Assembly: GCF_900086645.1 (NCBI RefSeq)
Contig: NZ_LT576451.1
Location: 3,162,001-3,226,000 of the forward strand
Length of the DNA: 64,000 bases
Reading direction: 5' to 3'
Source: Curtobacterium sp. 9128
Lineage (GTDB): Bacteria > Actinomycetota > Actinomycetes > Actinomycetales > Microbacteriaceae
Positions 7,489 through 21,000 of the stretch are shown here, piece after piece. The number at the start of each line of letters is the position of its first letter. Within the stretch, counting starts at the first letter, position 1. Below the pieces are notes generated by a model. It saw nothing but the letters and a program-made list of their open reading frames with translations. It did no database searches and was not told where the DNA came from. The translations under genes and the position numbers were made by a program.

Positions 7489-8976
7489 TCAGTGGTGCAG
7501 GCCCAGTACCTTCGCCGTACGCTCGAGCGTTTCGTCAGCGAGCTGCGCGTCGTCGCCGAGGTCCTTGCCGTAGGTCGGGACCATCACGCGGACCGCGTCC
7601 TCCCAGCGGTCCCAGCGGTCCGGGAAGCACTTGCGGAGCAGTCCGAGCATGATCGGCACGGCGGTGGACGCACCCGGCGACGCACCGAGCAGCCCGGCGA
7701 TCGAGCCGTCGGCGGCCGTGATGACCTCCGTCCCGAACTGCAGCACCCCACCCTTGTCCTTGTCGGGCTTGATGACCTGCACGCGCTGCCCGGCGATGAT
7801 CTTGTGCCAGTTCTCCGGCTGCGCCGCCGGCATGAAGTCACGCAGGGCGTCGAACTTCGTCGACTTCGACGCCAGCAGCTGCCCGATCAGGTAGCGCACC
7901 AGGTCGAAGTTCGAGAACGCGACGCTGAGCATCGGGCGGAGGTTGTGCGGCCGGATCGACCGGACCAGGTCGAACAGCGACCCCTGCTTCAGGAACTTCG
8001 GGCTGAACCCGGCGTACGGGCCGAACATCAGCGATGCACTGCCGTCGACGATGCGGGTGTCGAGGTGCGGCACGGACATCGGGGGCGCGCCGACGCTCGC
8101 CTTGCCGTAGACCTTCGCCGAGTGCTTCTGGACGACCTCGGGGTCGTCGGTGCGCAGGAACTCCCCCGACACCGGGAAGCCGCCGTACCCGCGGATCTCC
8201 GGGATGCCGGACTTCTGCAGCAGGTGCAGCGCACCGCCGCCGGCGCCGACGAAGACGAACTTCGCGGCGATCGACTGCTTCGAACGACCGACCTCGTTCA
8301 GGACGTCGAGCGCCCAGCCGCCGAACACCTTGCCGCGGCTGATGTTCGTGACCTGGTGGTTCGCCTCGAACTCGACGCCGTCCACCTCGAGCTGGTCGAA
8401 CAGCTGGCGGGTCAGCGACCCGAAGTCGACGTCGGAGCCTGCCGCGGAGTACGTCGCCGCGATCGGCTGGTCCTTCTTGCGACCGGGGATGAGCGCCGGT
8501 GCCCACTTCCGGATCTGCTCGGCGTCGTCGCTGAACTCGAGCCCGGCGAAGAGCGGATGGTCCTTCATGGCCTCGTAGCGGGCACGCATGTACTCGACGT
8601 TGTCGGCACCCCAGACGAAGGAGATGTGCGGCGTCGGGTTGATGAAGTTCTTCGGGTCCGGCAGGGCGCCGGTCTCGACGAGGAACGACCAGAACTGGCG
8701 CGAGACCTGGAACTGCTCGTTCACGACGACGGCCTTGGCGATGTCGACCCGGCCGTCCGGCAGCTCCGGCGTGTAGTTCAGCTCGCAGAGGGCGGAGTGG
8801 CCGGTCCCGGCGTTGTTCCACGGGTTCGACGACTCCTGCGCGACGCTGCCGAGACGCTCGTACACGCGGATCTTCCAGTTCGGCTCCAGCCGGTGGATCA
8901 GTGCGCCGAGCGTGGCGCTCATGATGCCACCCCCGATGAGGACGACGTCGATCGGTTCCACCTGCTTCACTGCCAC
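7489..8976 (-). CDS. mqo: Malate:quinone oxidoreductase
   Basis: A 495-residue membrane-associated FAD enzyme that oxidises malate to oxaloacetate and passes electrons to quinone, serving both the citric acid cycle and respiration. The FAD-binding fold begins at residue 10 (VVLIGGGIMSATLG). Family signatures such as NPWNNAGTGHSALCELNYTP and the C-terminal LLGASPGASTAVPIML are present. Length is typical. The ATG at 8976 starts right at the FAD domain. A strong hairpin at 9021-9062 separates it from asd upstream. Confidence 0.97.
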   Translation of the reverse strand: MAVKQVEPIDVVLIGGGIMSATLGALIHRLEPNWKIRVYERLGSVAQESSNPWNNAGTGHSALCELNYTPELPDGRVDIAKAVVVNEQFQVSRQFWSFLVETGALPDPKNFINPTPHISFVWGADNVEYMRARYEAMKDHPLFAGLEFSDDAEQIRKWAPALIPGRKKDQPIAATYSAAGSDVDFGSLTRQLFDQLEVDGVEFEANHQVTNISRGKVFGGWALDVLNEVGRSKQSIAAKFVFVGAGGGALHLLQKSGIPEIRGYGGFPVSGEFLRTDDPEVVQKHSAKVYGKASVGAPPMSVPHLDTRIVDGSASLMFGPYAGFSPKFLKQGSLFDLVRSIRPHNLRPMLSVAFSNFDLVRYLIGQLLASKSTKFDALRDFMPAAQPENWHKIIAGQRVQVIKPDKDKGGVLQFGTEVITAADGSIAGLLGASPGASTAVPIMLGLLRKCFPDRWDRWEDAVRVMVPTYGKDLGDDAQLADETLERTAKVLGLHH

Positions 8977-9020
8977 CCGACGATCCTACCGGCGTGCGCT
9001 GACAAGGCGACCAAGGAAAC

Positions 9021-9062
9021 GGACGGGAGGCTCGTGGCGGATCCGCCACGAGCCTCCCCTCC
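9021..9062 (-). terminator. 42-base palindromic terminator, GGACGGGAGGCTCG family
   Basis: GGACGGGAGGCTCGTGGCGG faces its reverse complement around the centre GGATCC, with a single mismatch (9024 against 9059). It lies immediately after the asd stop codon (9073, minus strand), so it should end the lysC-asd transcript before mqo. Confidence 0.8.
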
Positions 9063-9072
9063 GTCTTGCTGG

Positions 9073-11402
<2,330 letters not shown>

Positions 11403-11547
11403 GGGTAGGTACTCCTGGGGACGACGGTTCCGCGACGATGCGCGGCTTCCACAATGGTAGGGGGTGTTTCGGGGATGTTGCGTGTGAGCGGGTGTCCACG
11501 CAACGATCGTGCGTGACGATGCCCGCGCGGCACCGCGGTGACGCGGT

Positions 11548-12147
11548 TCAGCCCCCGACGAGCCGGCGCCCCTCGAAGGCGCGCCCGAGGGTGACCTCGT
11601 CGGCGTACTCCAGGTCGCCGCCGACGGGGAGGCCGGACGCGAGCCTGGTCGTGCGGATGCCCATCGGCACGAGCAGGCGGCTGAGGTAGGTGGCGGTCGC
11701 TTCGCCCTCGAGGTTCGGGTCGGTCGCGATGATCACCTCTTCCACGGTGCCGTCCGCGAGCCGGGTCATGAGCTGCTGGATCCTGAGGTCGTCGGGGCCG
11801 ACGCCGTCGATCGGGCTGATCGCGCCGCCGAGGACGTGGTACAGCCCGCGGAACTCGCGGGTGCGTTCGATCGCGGCGACGTCCTTCGCTTCTTCCACGA
11901 CGCAGATCACGGCGGGTTGGCGTCGCGGATCGCGGCAGATGCTGCACCGTTCCGACTCGGTCACGTTGCCGCAGATCTCGCAGAAGCGCACCCGCTCCTT
12001 GACGTCGGCCAGGAGCTCGGACAGCCGTGATGGGTCGAACGACTCGCTCTGGAGGATGTGGAAGGCGATCCGCTGTGCCGACTTCGGACCGATGCCGGGC
12101 AGACGACCGAACTCGTCGATGAGGTCCTGCACGATGCCGTCGTACAT
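11548..12147 (-). CDS. recR: Recombination protein RecR
   Basis: A 199-residue RecR, which acts with RecO and RecF to load RecA on gapped DNA. The N-terminal helix-hairpin-helix ([18 protein letters not shown]) is followed by a four-Cys zinc motif ([16 protein letters not shown]) and a Toprim domain ([11 protein letters not shown] ... [13 protein letters not shown]). The start at 12147 overlaps the dnaX stop by one base (TGATG), so the two are translationally coupled, as in many bacteria. Confidence 0.97.
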   Translation of the reverse strand: MYDGIVQDLIDEFGRLPGIGPKSAQRIAFHILQSESFDPSRLSELLADVKERVRFCEICGNVTESERCSICRDPRRQPAVICVVEEAKDVAAIERTREFRGLYHVLGGAISPIDGVGPDDLRIQQLMTRLADGTVEEVIIATDPNLEGEATATYLSRLLVPMGIRTTRLASGLPVGGDLEYADEVTLGRAFEGRRLVGG

Positions 12148-14842
12148 CAGATGCCCTCGCTCAGGGAGGTCTCCTCGATGAACTGCGCGCCGAGGATCTC
12201 ACGCACGACGGCCTCGCCGTACCGACCGGGAACGGGCGGGCGACGGACCTGCGGAGCCGCCTGCTGTGCGGGTGCCGCGGGTGCCTGGGCCGGTGCAGGC
12301 GCTTGTGCCTGTGCCGGTGCCTGTGCCGGTGCCGGTGCGGGCGCGGTCTGGGTCTGGGGGTTCCGCGCCGGTGCTCCGCCGGGCCCCGGGTCGGGGAACG
12401 GTGCGCCGTCGTCGAACGGTTCGTCGTCCAGCGGGTAGTCGTCGACGGGGACGTCCGGCGCCGCCGGTGCCGGTGCCGGCTGCGAGACGGGCCCACGGCC
12501 GCCGGCCTTCAGGGCGTCGAGGGCCGCCTGGGTCTCGGCGACCGGTCCCGACGTGGGCGTCGAGGCGGGAGCGACGGTGTCGTCCGGACCGATCGAGCCC
12601 ATCGGTGCGGCCCAGGTCGGTTCGACGTCGTCCGGGACGGCACCGACGGTGGGGTCCGTCGCCGGGATGGTCGCGACGGCCCACTCGGTGACCGGGCCCG
12701 ACGGCGCCGGTGTCTCGGGTGTGCGCGCTGCGGCGGTCTCCGCGGCGGGTGCCGAAGCCGGTGCAGGGGTGTCGGTGTCGGCGTTCGTGGTCTGCACTGG
12801 TGACCGCGGCGCCGAGGACGGCGCCGCCGACGCGGGCGCCGGCTGCGCCCGGTCCGTGTGGGACGATGTCGGCTCGGATGGCGCAGCGGCCGACGCAGCA
12901 GGAGCGGCCGGGGCCGGGCCGACGCAGCAGGAGCGGAGGCGGGCTCGGGCGATGTCGGCGTGTCCTGGCGCGGGGCCGGACGCTGTGGGGCTCCCCCAGG
13001 ACCACCGGCACCTCCGGGACCACGCGCGACGAACTTCACGCGGAACCCGAGCACGTCGATGATCGCAGCCCGGACGAGTTCGCTGACGCTGGTCGCCGGG
13101 TCGGACATCTCCTTGAACGAGGCGACGTCCTGCTGACTCGGGAACGTCAGCGTGAGGACGTCGTCCCGCAGGGCGGTGACCTGCGCCGGCTGGACGACGG
13201 TCCACGCCGACCGCTTCGCGCGCTGGACGTGCTCGAGCACCTGCGACCAGGCGTCCCGCATCTGCTGCAGCCCGACCGCGGCGATCGGCTGGATCGCGGG
13301 CTCGGTGCCGATGACGGAGCCCATGCCCGTCGACGACGCCGATGCGTGTCCGTCCGGTTCCGGAGCGCTCGGTGCGGGTGCGGGTGCAGGCGCGGCCTCG
13401 GGTGTCCCCGGTGCGACGGCCGCCCAGGACGCAGCCGCGTCCTGCGCGGCGTTGGTCGGAGGCGTGGCCTCGACCGGCGCGGGTTCGGCGCGACGCGGTG
13501 CAGCAGCCGGCGTGGTCGAGGGTTCGGGACGGCGCTGCTCCGGAGCGGCTTGCGCCGCCGGAGCCGCCTGGACGGACGGTGCAGCCTGGGCGGTCGGAGC
13601 AGCCTGGGCCGGGCGGGGAGCTGCCACGGCTGACCCGGACGGCACGGCTTCCGGGCCACCCTGGTGTCCACCGGCGTCGCCGACACCGACCCGGCGCTCG
13701 AGCCGCTCGACCCGTGCGAGCGCACCACGCTGCGTGTCGTCGGCTTCGGGGACGAGCATCCGCGCGATCATCAACTCGAGGTGCAGGCGCGGCGAGGTCG
13801 CGCCGGTCATCTCGGTGAGGGCGCGGTTCGCGATGTCGGCACCACGGGACAGCCCGTTCGCGCCGAACACGCCCGCCTGACGGGTCATCGTGTCGAGTTC
13901 TTCCGGCGAGACGCCGCGGAGCACCGCCCCGGCGCTCTCGTTGGTGGCGGCGACGACGATGAGGTCGCGGAGCCGCTCGAGGAGGTCTTCGACGAACCGT
14001 CGGGGGTCCTGCCCGGTCTGGATCACCCGGTCGATCGCCGCGAAGGCGGAACCAGGGTCGGCGACCGAGAGCGCGTCGACCACGTCGTCGAGCAGCGCGC
14101 TGTCGGTGTACCCGAGCAGGGCGACCGCACGTTCGTACGCGATCGCGCCGTCTTCGCTGCCGGCGATGAGCTGGTCGAGCAGCGAGAGCGTGTCGCGGAC
14201 GGAGCCGCCGCCGGCCCGGACGACCAGCGGCAGCACACCGGGCGCCACCGACACGGACTCCTGCGTGCAGAGCTGCTCGACGTACTCGAGCATCGCCGCC
14301 GGTGGGACCAGGCGGAACGGGTAGTGGTGCGTGCGGGACCGGATCGTCCCGATCACCTTCTCCGGTTCGGTCGTCGCGAAGATGAACTTGACGTGCTCCG
14401 GCGGTTCCTCGACGAGCTTCAGCAGCGCGTTGAAGCCCTGTGGCGTGACCATGTGCGCTTCGTCGAGGATGAAGATCTTGTAGCGGTCACGAGCCGGCGC
14501 GAACACGGCCCGGTCGCGGAGGTCACGGGCGTCGTCGACACCGTTGTGGCTGGCGGCGTCGATCTCGATGACGTCGAGCGATCCGCTGCCGCCGCGCGCC
14601 AGCTCGACGCAGCTCGGGCAGACGCCGCACGGGGTGTCGGTGGGGCCTTCCGCACAGTTGAGGCAGCGCGCCAGGATGCGGGCCGACGTCGTCTTGCCGC
14701 AGCCGCGCGGGCCGCTGAACAGGTACGCGTGGTTGACCCGGTTGGTCCGGAGCGCGGTGCGCAGCGGGTCGGTGACCTGCGACTGCCCGATGAGCTCGGC
14801 GAAGTTCTCAGGCCGGTAACGGCGATACAGGGCGGTGACCAC
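12147..14842 (-). CDS. dnaX: DNA polymerase III gamma/tau subunit, with a frame break
   Basis: The clamp-loader ATPase. The N-terminal half is intact: [15 protein letters not shown], Walker [10 protein letters not shown], four zinc Cys (CLNC ... CGVCPSC), DEAHM and the SRC-like GGSVRD. After a Pro/Ala linker comes the tau-like domain ([16 protein letters not shown] ... [12 protein letters not shown]). Near 12908-12921 the frame must slip by -1: upstream the good frame reads [10 protein letters not shown], downstream the good frame reads [18 protein letters not shown] and goes on to [18 protein letters not shown], ending exactly at recR. Without the slip the product continues as Arg/Pro-rich nonsense to 12509. 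With it the protein would be 898 residues. Direct repeats flank the break. It may be a sequencing error, a real mutation or programmed shifting. Confidence 0.9.
12888..12936. repeat. 20-bp direct repeat at the dnaX frame break
   Basis: GGCCGACGCAGCAGGAGCGG occurs at 12888-12907 and again at 12917-12936, a 29-base offset. Removing one 29-base unit, or adding one base in the G/C tract between the copies, rejoins the two dnaX frames without a stop. Confidence 0.9.
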
Positions 14843-14949
14843 GCGACAAGGGTAGCCGGGACGACCGACAGCCGGGGCCGGTGTGGAGAGCCGCCACTCG
14901 GGGTGGACCCGACCACGTCGTGACGCCGGGTGCGTGCGTGGACGGCACC

Positions 14950-14986
14950 GCGCCTCCCGGCCGTCAGGACGACGACCGGGAGGCGC
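14950..14986 (-). terminator. Terminator-like hairpin after the giant surface protein gene
   Basis: An 11-bp perfect stem (14950-14960 with 14976-14986, core GCGCCTCCCGG) closes a 15-base loop just beyond the surface-protein stop at 15005. It resembles the CCTCCCG/CGGGAGG hairpins elsewhere in the window. Confidence 0.65.
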
Positions 14987-15004
14987 GCTGCGGGAGGTGC
15001 CGAC

Positions 15005-18000
15005 CTACCCCTGGTTGCGGCGGCGGATGCCGCGCGCCAGCCGGGAGAGGCCGAGCAGCAGGAACCCGAGGACCACCAGGCCTCCAGCTGCCCCGGCGAG
15101 CGGGGCGACGTCGGCACCGGTGAAGGCGAGACCACCTGCGGTGCTGCCCGAGCCGTTGCCGGCGCTGCCGGAGCCGTTCCCGGGGCCCGATCCGGGCAGG
15201 CCCGGCGTACCGGGTGCGCCGGGGGCTCCCGGGGTCCCCGGCGTGCCGGGGCCGCCCGGGTCGACCGCTGCGTCGACGATCATCGTCCACACCTGCGGCT
15301 CGGACGTCGCGCCGTCGACCGTCTGGGTCGCCGTGATCCGGTGCGTGCCGACCGCGAGGCGCAGCACGACCCGCCAGGTCCCGTCCGTCCCTGCCGTCAC
15401 CGTCACGGGGTCGCCTCCGTCCGCCGTGACCGTCACCGTCGCGCCGGGTTCGGCGGTACCCGTCACGGGCCAGTCGACGAACCCGTCGCTGCCGGCGGTC
15501 CGGTGCGACCCGGACGGCGGCGAGGTGACCGCGAGCGGGTCGACCGCTCTGACGACGATCGGGACCTCGGGAGCGGTGCTGTTCGTGCCGTTCACCGTCT
15601 GCACGGCGCGGATCGTCCAGCGTCCCTCCGGGACGCGGTCGAAGCTGACGCTCCAGTTGCCGTTCGCGTCGGCCCTCGTCGTGCGCACCTGCCCGGTCGA
15701 CAGCGTGACCGTGATCGTGGCACCCGGTGTGGCGTGGCCCGTGACCGTGAAGGACCCGGTGTCGTCCGCCCCGGTGCCGGGGATCAGCTGGCCGGGGACC
15801 GGCGAGGTGATCACCACGTCCTCCGGTTCGGCGACGACCACCGTCACCCCGCTCGTGACGGGGTCGGAGGTCCGGCCGCCGACCGTCCCGGTGACGGACA
15901 CGGTGTGGTCGCCCGGCGGGATGTCGCCCACCGTGACGGTCCACGACCCGTCGGTCCCCGCGGTCGTGGTCACCGTGGTGCCGTCGATGTCGACGGTCAC
16001 GGTGGCCCCGGGCTCGGCGGTGCCGCTCACCGGGATGGACACGCTGCCGCCGGTGGTCGGGACGACCTGACCGTCCGACGGACTCGTCACCGAGACCGGC
16101 GTCGCGGCGACGACCGAGAAGCCGACCTCCGGAGCGGTGACGTCCGTGCCGCCGACGGTCTGCGTCGCGCGGATCGTGTGCTGCCCCTCCCCGACACCCG
16201 GCACGGTGACCGTCCAGGCCCCGTCGCCGTTCGCCGTGGTCGTGACCGGCGTGCCGCCGTCGATCGTGACCGACACCGGTGCGTCCGGAGCGGCCGTTCC
16301 GGTGACGGTGACGTCGGTCGACCCGCCGAGCACCCGGTACGCCGTCCCGGCTGCCGGCGACGTGACGACGATCGCGTCGGCGTCGGCGATCGCGACCGAG
16401 AACCCACGGCCGACCGGATCGGACGTCGTGCCGTTCACGACCTGCGTCACGGACAGGGTGTGGTCTCCCTCGCCGAGTCCGTCGACGGTGGTCGTCCAGC
16501 GGCCGTCCTGACCGACGATCGTCTCGACCGGGTCGCGCCCGTCGACGACGACGCGGACCGTGGCGCCCGGTTGGCCGCTGCCGTTCACGACGACGTCCGC
16601 ACCCGTGGTGCCCGACGGCAACGTGATGGTCGACCCCGCCGCCGGGGCGTCGATCGCGAGCGTCGTCGCTCCGGCGACGGTGAAGCGGGAGGTCACCGGT
16701 GCCGAGGTCGAGCCGCCGGTCGTCTGGGTGGCCCGCACGGTGTGCTGGCCGGTCCCGACGCCGTCGAACTCGACCGACCACGTCCCGGCGTCCGTCGCGG
16801 TGACCGTCTGCTGGTCGCCGTCGTCGAGCGTGACCCGGACGGTGGCGCCCGACTGGGCGGCGCCGGTCGCGGTGACCGTCGTGGTCTGGTCGTCCTCCGC
16901 CACCCGGATCGTCGAGTCGGCGACCGGGGTCGCGATCGTGATCGGGTCGGCGACGACGACGTGGATCGGCACGGTGACCGGAGCGGACTCCGTGTCGCCG
17001 ATGCGCTGCGTGACGCTGACGACCGGGTCGCCGGCACCCACGTCAGCCACGTCGACGCTCCACGCGCCGCCCGTCCCGGCCGTGGTCGACTCGCTGCGTC
17101 CGCCGCCGAGGTCGACGACCACGGTCGCGCCCGGTTCGGCGGTGCCGCGCACCGTGATGGTGGTCGTGGCGTCGTCGTCGGCGACGGTGTACTCCTGGTC
17201 GGTCTCCGGCGTCGTCACCACGACCGGCGCACCGGCCTCGACGGTGAACGTCGACTCGACGGGGGTCGTCGAGGTCGATCCGCCCACGGTCTGCGTGACG
17301 CTGACGTCGTGGTCGCCGACACCCAGGCCGTCGACGTCGAGCGTCCACGTTCCGTCCGGTCCGGCGGTGACGTCGACCGGGTCGCGGTCGTCGATCGTCA
17401 CGGACACGGTGGCACCCGGCTGGGCGTCACCGGCGACCGTCACGGTCGTCGTCTGGTCCGCGTCCGCGACCGTGATCGGCTCGTCGGCGTCCGGCTGGCG
17501 GATCGTCAGGTCGGCGGCAGCGACGACGGACACCGGTCGTTCGACCGCCGCGCTCGTCGTGCCGTTCAGGGCCTGGGTCACCGATGCCGTCCAGGACCCG
17601 GTCGGGATCCCCTCGACGGTTGCCGCCCAGTCACCGTCGTCGTCGACCGTCGCCGTCGCCGACCCGCCGGCACCGAGGTCGACGGTGACCGTCGCACCGG
17701 GTGCACCGGTTCCGGAGAAGTCGAGGTCGGTCGTCGCGTCACCGTCGGCCACGGTGACACGGGTGGCGCCGGCCGGGTCGGTGACGGTCAGTGCCGCCCC
17801 GGCGACGACGGACACGCCGACGCTCGCAGCGGGCGACGTCTGACCGTCGAAGCGTTCGGTCGCCGTCACCCGGTAGTCGCCGACCGGCTTGTCCGCGAAG
17901 GTCCACTCCCAGTCGCCCCCGTCGCCGGCGGTGACCGTGTGGGTGGAACCGTCGGACAGCGTGACGGTGACGTCGGCGCCCGCCTGCGCGGTCCCGGCCA

Positions 18001-21000
18001 CACGCACGTCGGCCGTCCCGCTCGGGTCCGCGACGGTGAGCTGCTGGCCGTCCGTCGGCGCGTCGATCACCACGCCGTCCGCGGCCCGGACGTCGACCGT
18101 GCGGTCCGGACTGGAGGCAGTGGTGCCGTTGACGGTCTGGGTGGCGGTCACGGGGACCACACCGACACCGACGTCGGTGAACGTGACCGTCCAGTCGCCG
18201 TCGCCGTTCGCCGTCGTGGTGACCTCGTCCTCGCCGAGCCGCACCGTGACGGGTGCGTTCGCCGCGGCGGTGCCGCGCACCGTCACGTCACGGGTGCCGT
18301 CGTCGCCGACGACGTACAGGACGTCACCCGCCGCCGGGTCGGTGACGGTGACGGGGTCGGCCGCCTCGATGCGGACGGTGCGGTCGACGGGGCTCGACGT
18401 GGCGTCGCCGATCGTCTGCGTCACCGAGACGGGGTGCTCCCCCACACCGAGGCCGGGGAAGGTGACCGACCAGGTGCCGTCTGCCCCGACCGTGGTGCTC
18501 TGGTCGTCGGCACCGTCGGTCCCTGCCGTGATGGTCGCCCCCGGCTGCGCCGTGCCGGAGACCGTGACGTCGGTGGTGACGTCCGGTCCTGCGACGACCG
18601 TCGTGGCGTCGGCCCCCGGTGCGGTGATCCGGACCGGCGACGCGGTCACGACCTGGAAGGTGGTCGGGAGCGCGCTCGTCTCGACGTCCTCGATCGACTG
18701 CGTCGCGTTCACCGTGTACGTGCCGGTTGGCGCGAGCCCCTCGGCCGTGACGGTCCACGCCCCGCTCGTGGCGTCGGCGGTCGTCGTCAGCGGGGTACTG
18801 CCGCCGACGGACACGGAGACGTCCGCACCCGGCTCCGCGGTCCCCGTGATCGTCACGTCCGCGCTCGCGTCCGCGTCCACCACGACGAACCGTGAGCCGG
18901 TCGGCGGGGTGTCGATGGTGATGGCACGACCGGGCACCACGGTGAAGTCCCGTTCCACGGTGGGACCGTCGGTACCGTTCACGGTCTGCGTGGCGCTCAC
19001 GGTGTGGCTGCCGATGCCAAGGGTCGTGCTGCCCGTCGCCGGAGCCGTCCAGCGGCCGTCGGCTCCTGCCGTCACCGTGATCGGGTCACCGTCGTCGAAC
19101 ACGACCGTGACGGTCGCTCCGGCTTCGGCGGTGCCGCTCGCGATGACGCCGGCGGTGCCGTCGCCGCCCGCGGGGACCTCCTGCGCGTCGGTCGGCGTGT
19201 CGATGGTCAGGGCGTCTCCGGCTTCGACCGAGAAGTCCCGGTCGACGGCGGCAGAGGTCTGTCCGCCGACGGTCTGCGTGACGGACACGGTGTGGTCGCC
19301 GGTCCCGACGTCGGGCAGCGTGACGCTCCACGCACCGCTGTCGTCCGCGGTCGTGGAGACCGGAGTCCCGCCGTCGACCACGACGCTGACGTCGGCGCGG
19401 GGCTCGGCGGTCCCGGTCACCGGGACGTCGATCGTCGAGGAGTCCTGCGCGACCGTGGTCGTCGAACCCTGCGCCGGCGCGGTCACGGCGAGCGCCGCTG
19501 CTGCCCGCACGGTCACCACCTGCCGGAGCACCGGCGAGGTGGTGCCGTTCACGGTCTGCGTGGCCGCGATCGTGTACCGGCCGACCGGGACGTCGTCGAC
19601 GGTGACCGACCAGTCGCCGTCGTCGTCAGCGGTCGTGGACGCGGTCCGGCCGCCGCCGAGGTCGACCGCGACGTCGGCGCCGGCCTCGGCGGTCCCGGAG
19701 ACCGGGAGGTCCGTCGTGGTGCCCGCGAGCACCGTGACCACGGCGCCGTCCGCCGGGGCTGTGATCACGAGCGGGTCGCCGGCGCTGACGGAGAAGGTCG
19801 AGGTCACCGCGGCCGAGGTGGTGCCGCCGACGGTCTGGGTCGCTGTCACGGTTCGGCCGCCGACCGGGACGCCCTGGAACGTCGTCGTCCAGTCGCCGTC
19901 GTCGTCCGCCGTGACGATCGCCGTGAACGCACCGCCGATCCGGACCGAGACGCGGGCGTCCGGTGCCGCCGAACCACTCACCGTCACGGGCGTGGTGGAC
20001 GATGCGTCGGCCACCGTGATGACGCTGCCGTCGGTCGGTGTGGTGATCGTGAGTGCCGCTGCCGCGGTCACCGAGAACGCACGCTCGACCGGGTCGCTCG
20101 TCGATCCGCCGACCGTCTGGGTGACCGACGCGGTGTGGTCGCCGGCCGGGATCCCCGTGACCGTGGTCGACCAGGTGCCGTCGGCGCCGGCCGTGGTGCT
20201 GGCGGTGTGGCCGTCACCGGCGTCGACGGCGACCGTCGCGCCGGGTTGGGCGGTGCCGGAGAACGGGACGTCGCGCGTGCCGTCGCCGGCCACCGCGAAG
20301 TCCTGCCCGTCGGTCGGGGTCGCGACCGTCAGACCGGCGGCCTGCACGACCCGGAACCCTCGGGTGACCGCGTTCGACGTCGAGTCGCCGACGGTCTGTG
20401 TGACGCTCGCGGTGTAGCTGCCCGCCGGGACACCTGGGACGGTGACGCTCCAGGCGCCCGAGCCGTCCGTGGTGCCGGTGCCGGTGCGACCGCCGCCGAG
20501 GTCGACGGCCACCGTGGAGTTCGGGGTCGCGGTGCCGGTGAGCGTCACCGGGGCCGAGGCACCCGTGATGGTGAAGGTCTGCCCGGCGGTGGGTGTCGTG
20601 ATCGTCAGCGCCTGCTGCGCGACGACCGAGAACGGCTGCGTGGCGGTCCCCGCCGTCGCACCGCCGACGGTCTGCGTCGCCGTCGCGGTGTGGTCACCGG
20701 TCGGTACGTCCGCGATCGAGGTCGTCCACGTGCCGTTCGCGGCCACCGTGGCGGTTCCCGTCCGGCCGGCACCGAGGTCGACCGCGATGGTCGCCCCGGG
20801 TTCGCCGGCACCGCTGACGGTGACGGACCTGGTCGACGATGCGGACGGGACGCTGAACTGCTGGTTCGCGGTCGGCGTGGCGATCGTCACCGGAGCGACC
20901 GCGCTGGCACGCACCGTCGACGTCGCGAGGTCGACGGTGGCGACGTTCGCACCGGGCAGGATCGACAGCCGCAGGGCGTGCACGCTCCTCGCGCCGGCGT

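Noticed and set aside
3846..7652. A 1268-codon open frame on the plus strand across the two-component operon
   Set aside because: It covers three well-supported minus-strand genes with family motifs and itself shows no domain.
12509..12907. C-terminal part of the unshifted dnaX frame as a real protein end
   Set aside because: It turns into Arg/Pro-rich sequence without a domain, whereas the other frame carries a typical DnaX tail ending at the recR start.
12900..12925. An E. coli-type slippery site in dnaX
   Set aside because: There is no A-rich heptamer; only G/C runs occur, so the classical dnaX signal is absent, although another kind of shift is not excluded.
14930..18895. A very long open frame on the strand opposite the surface protein gene
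   Set aside because: It mirrors the Ig-repeat coding sequence, is rich in Arg/Asp/Gly of antisense type, has no recognisable domain and no ribosome site. It reflects codon bias at high GC.
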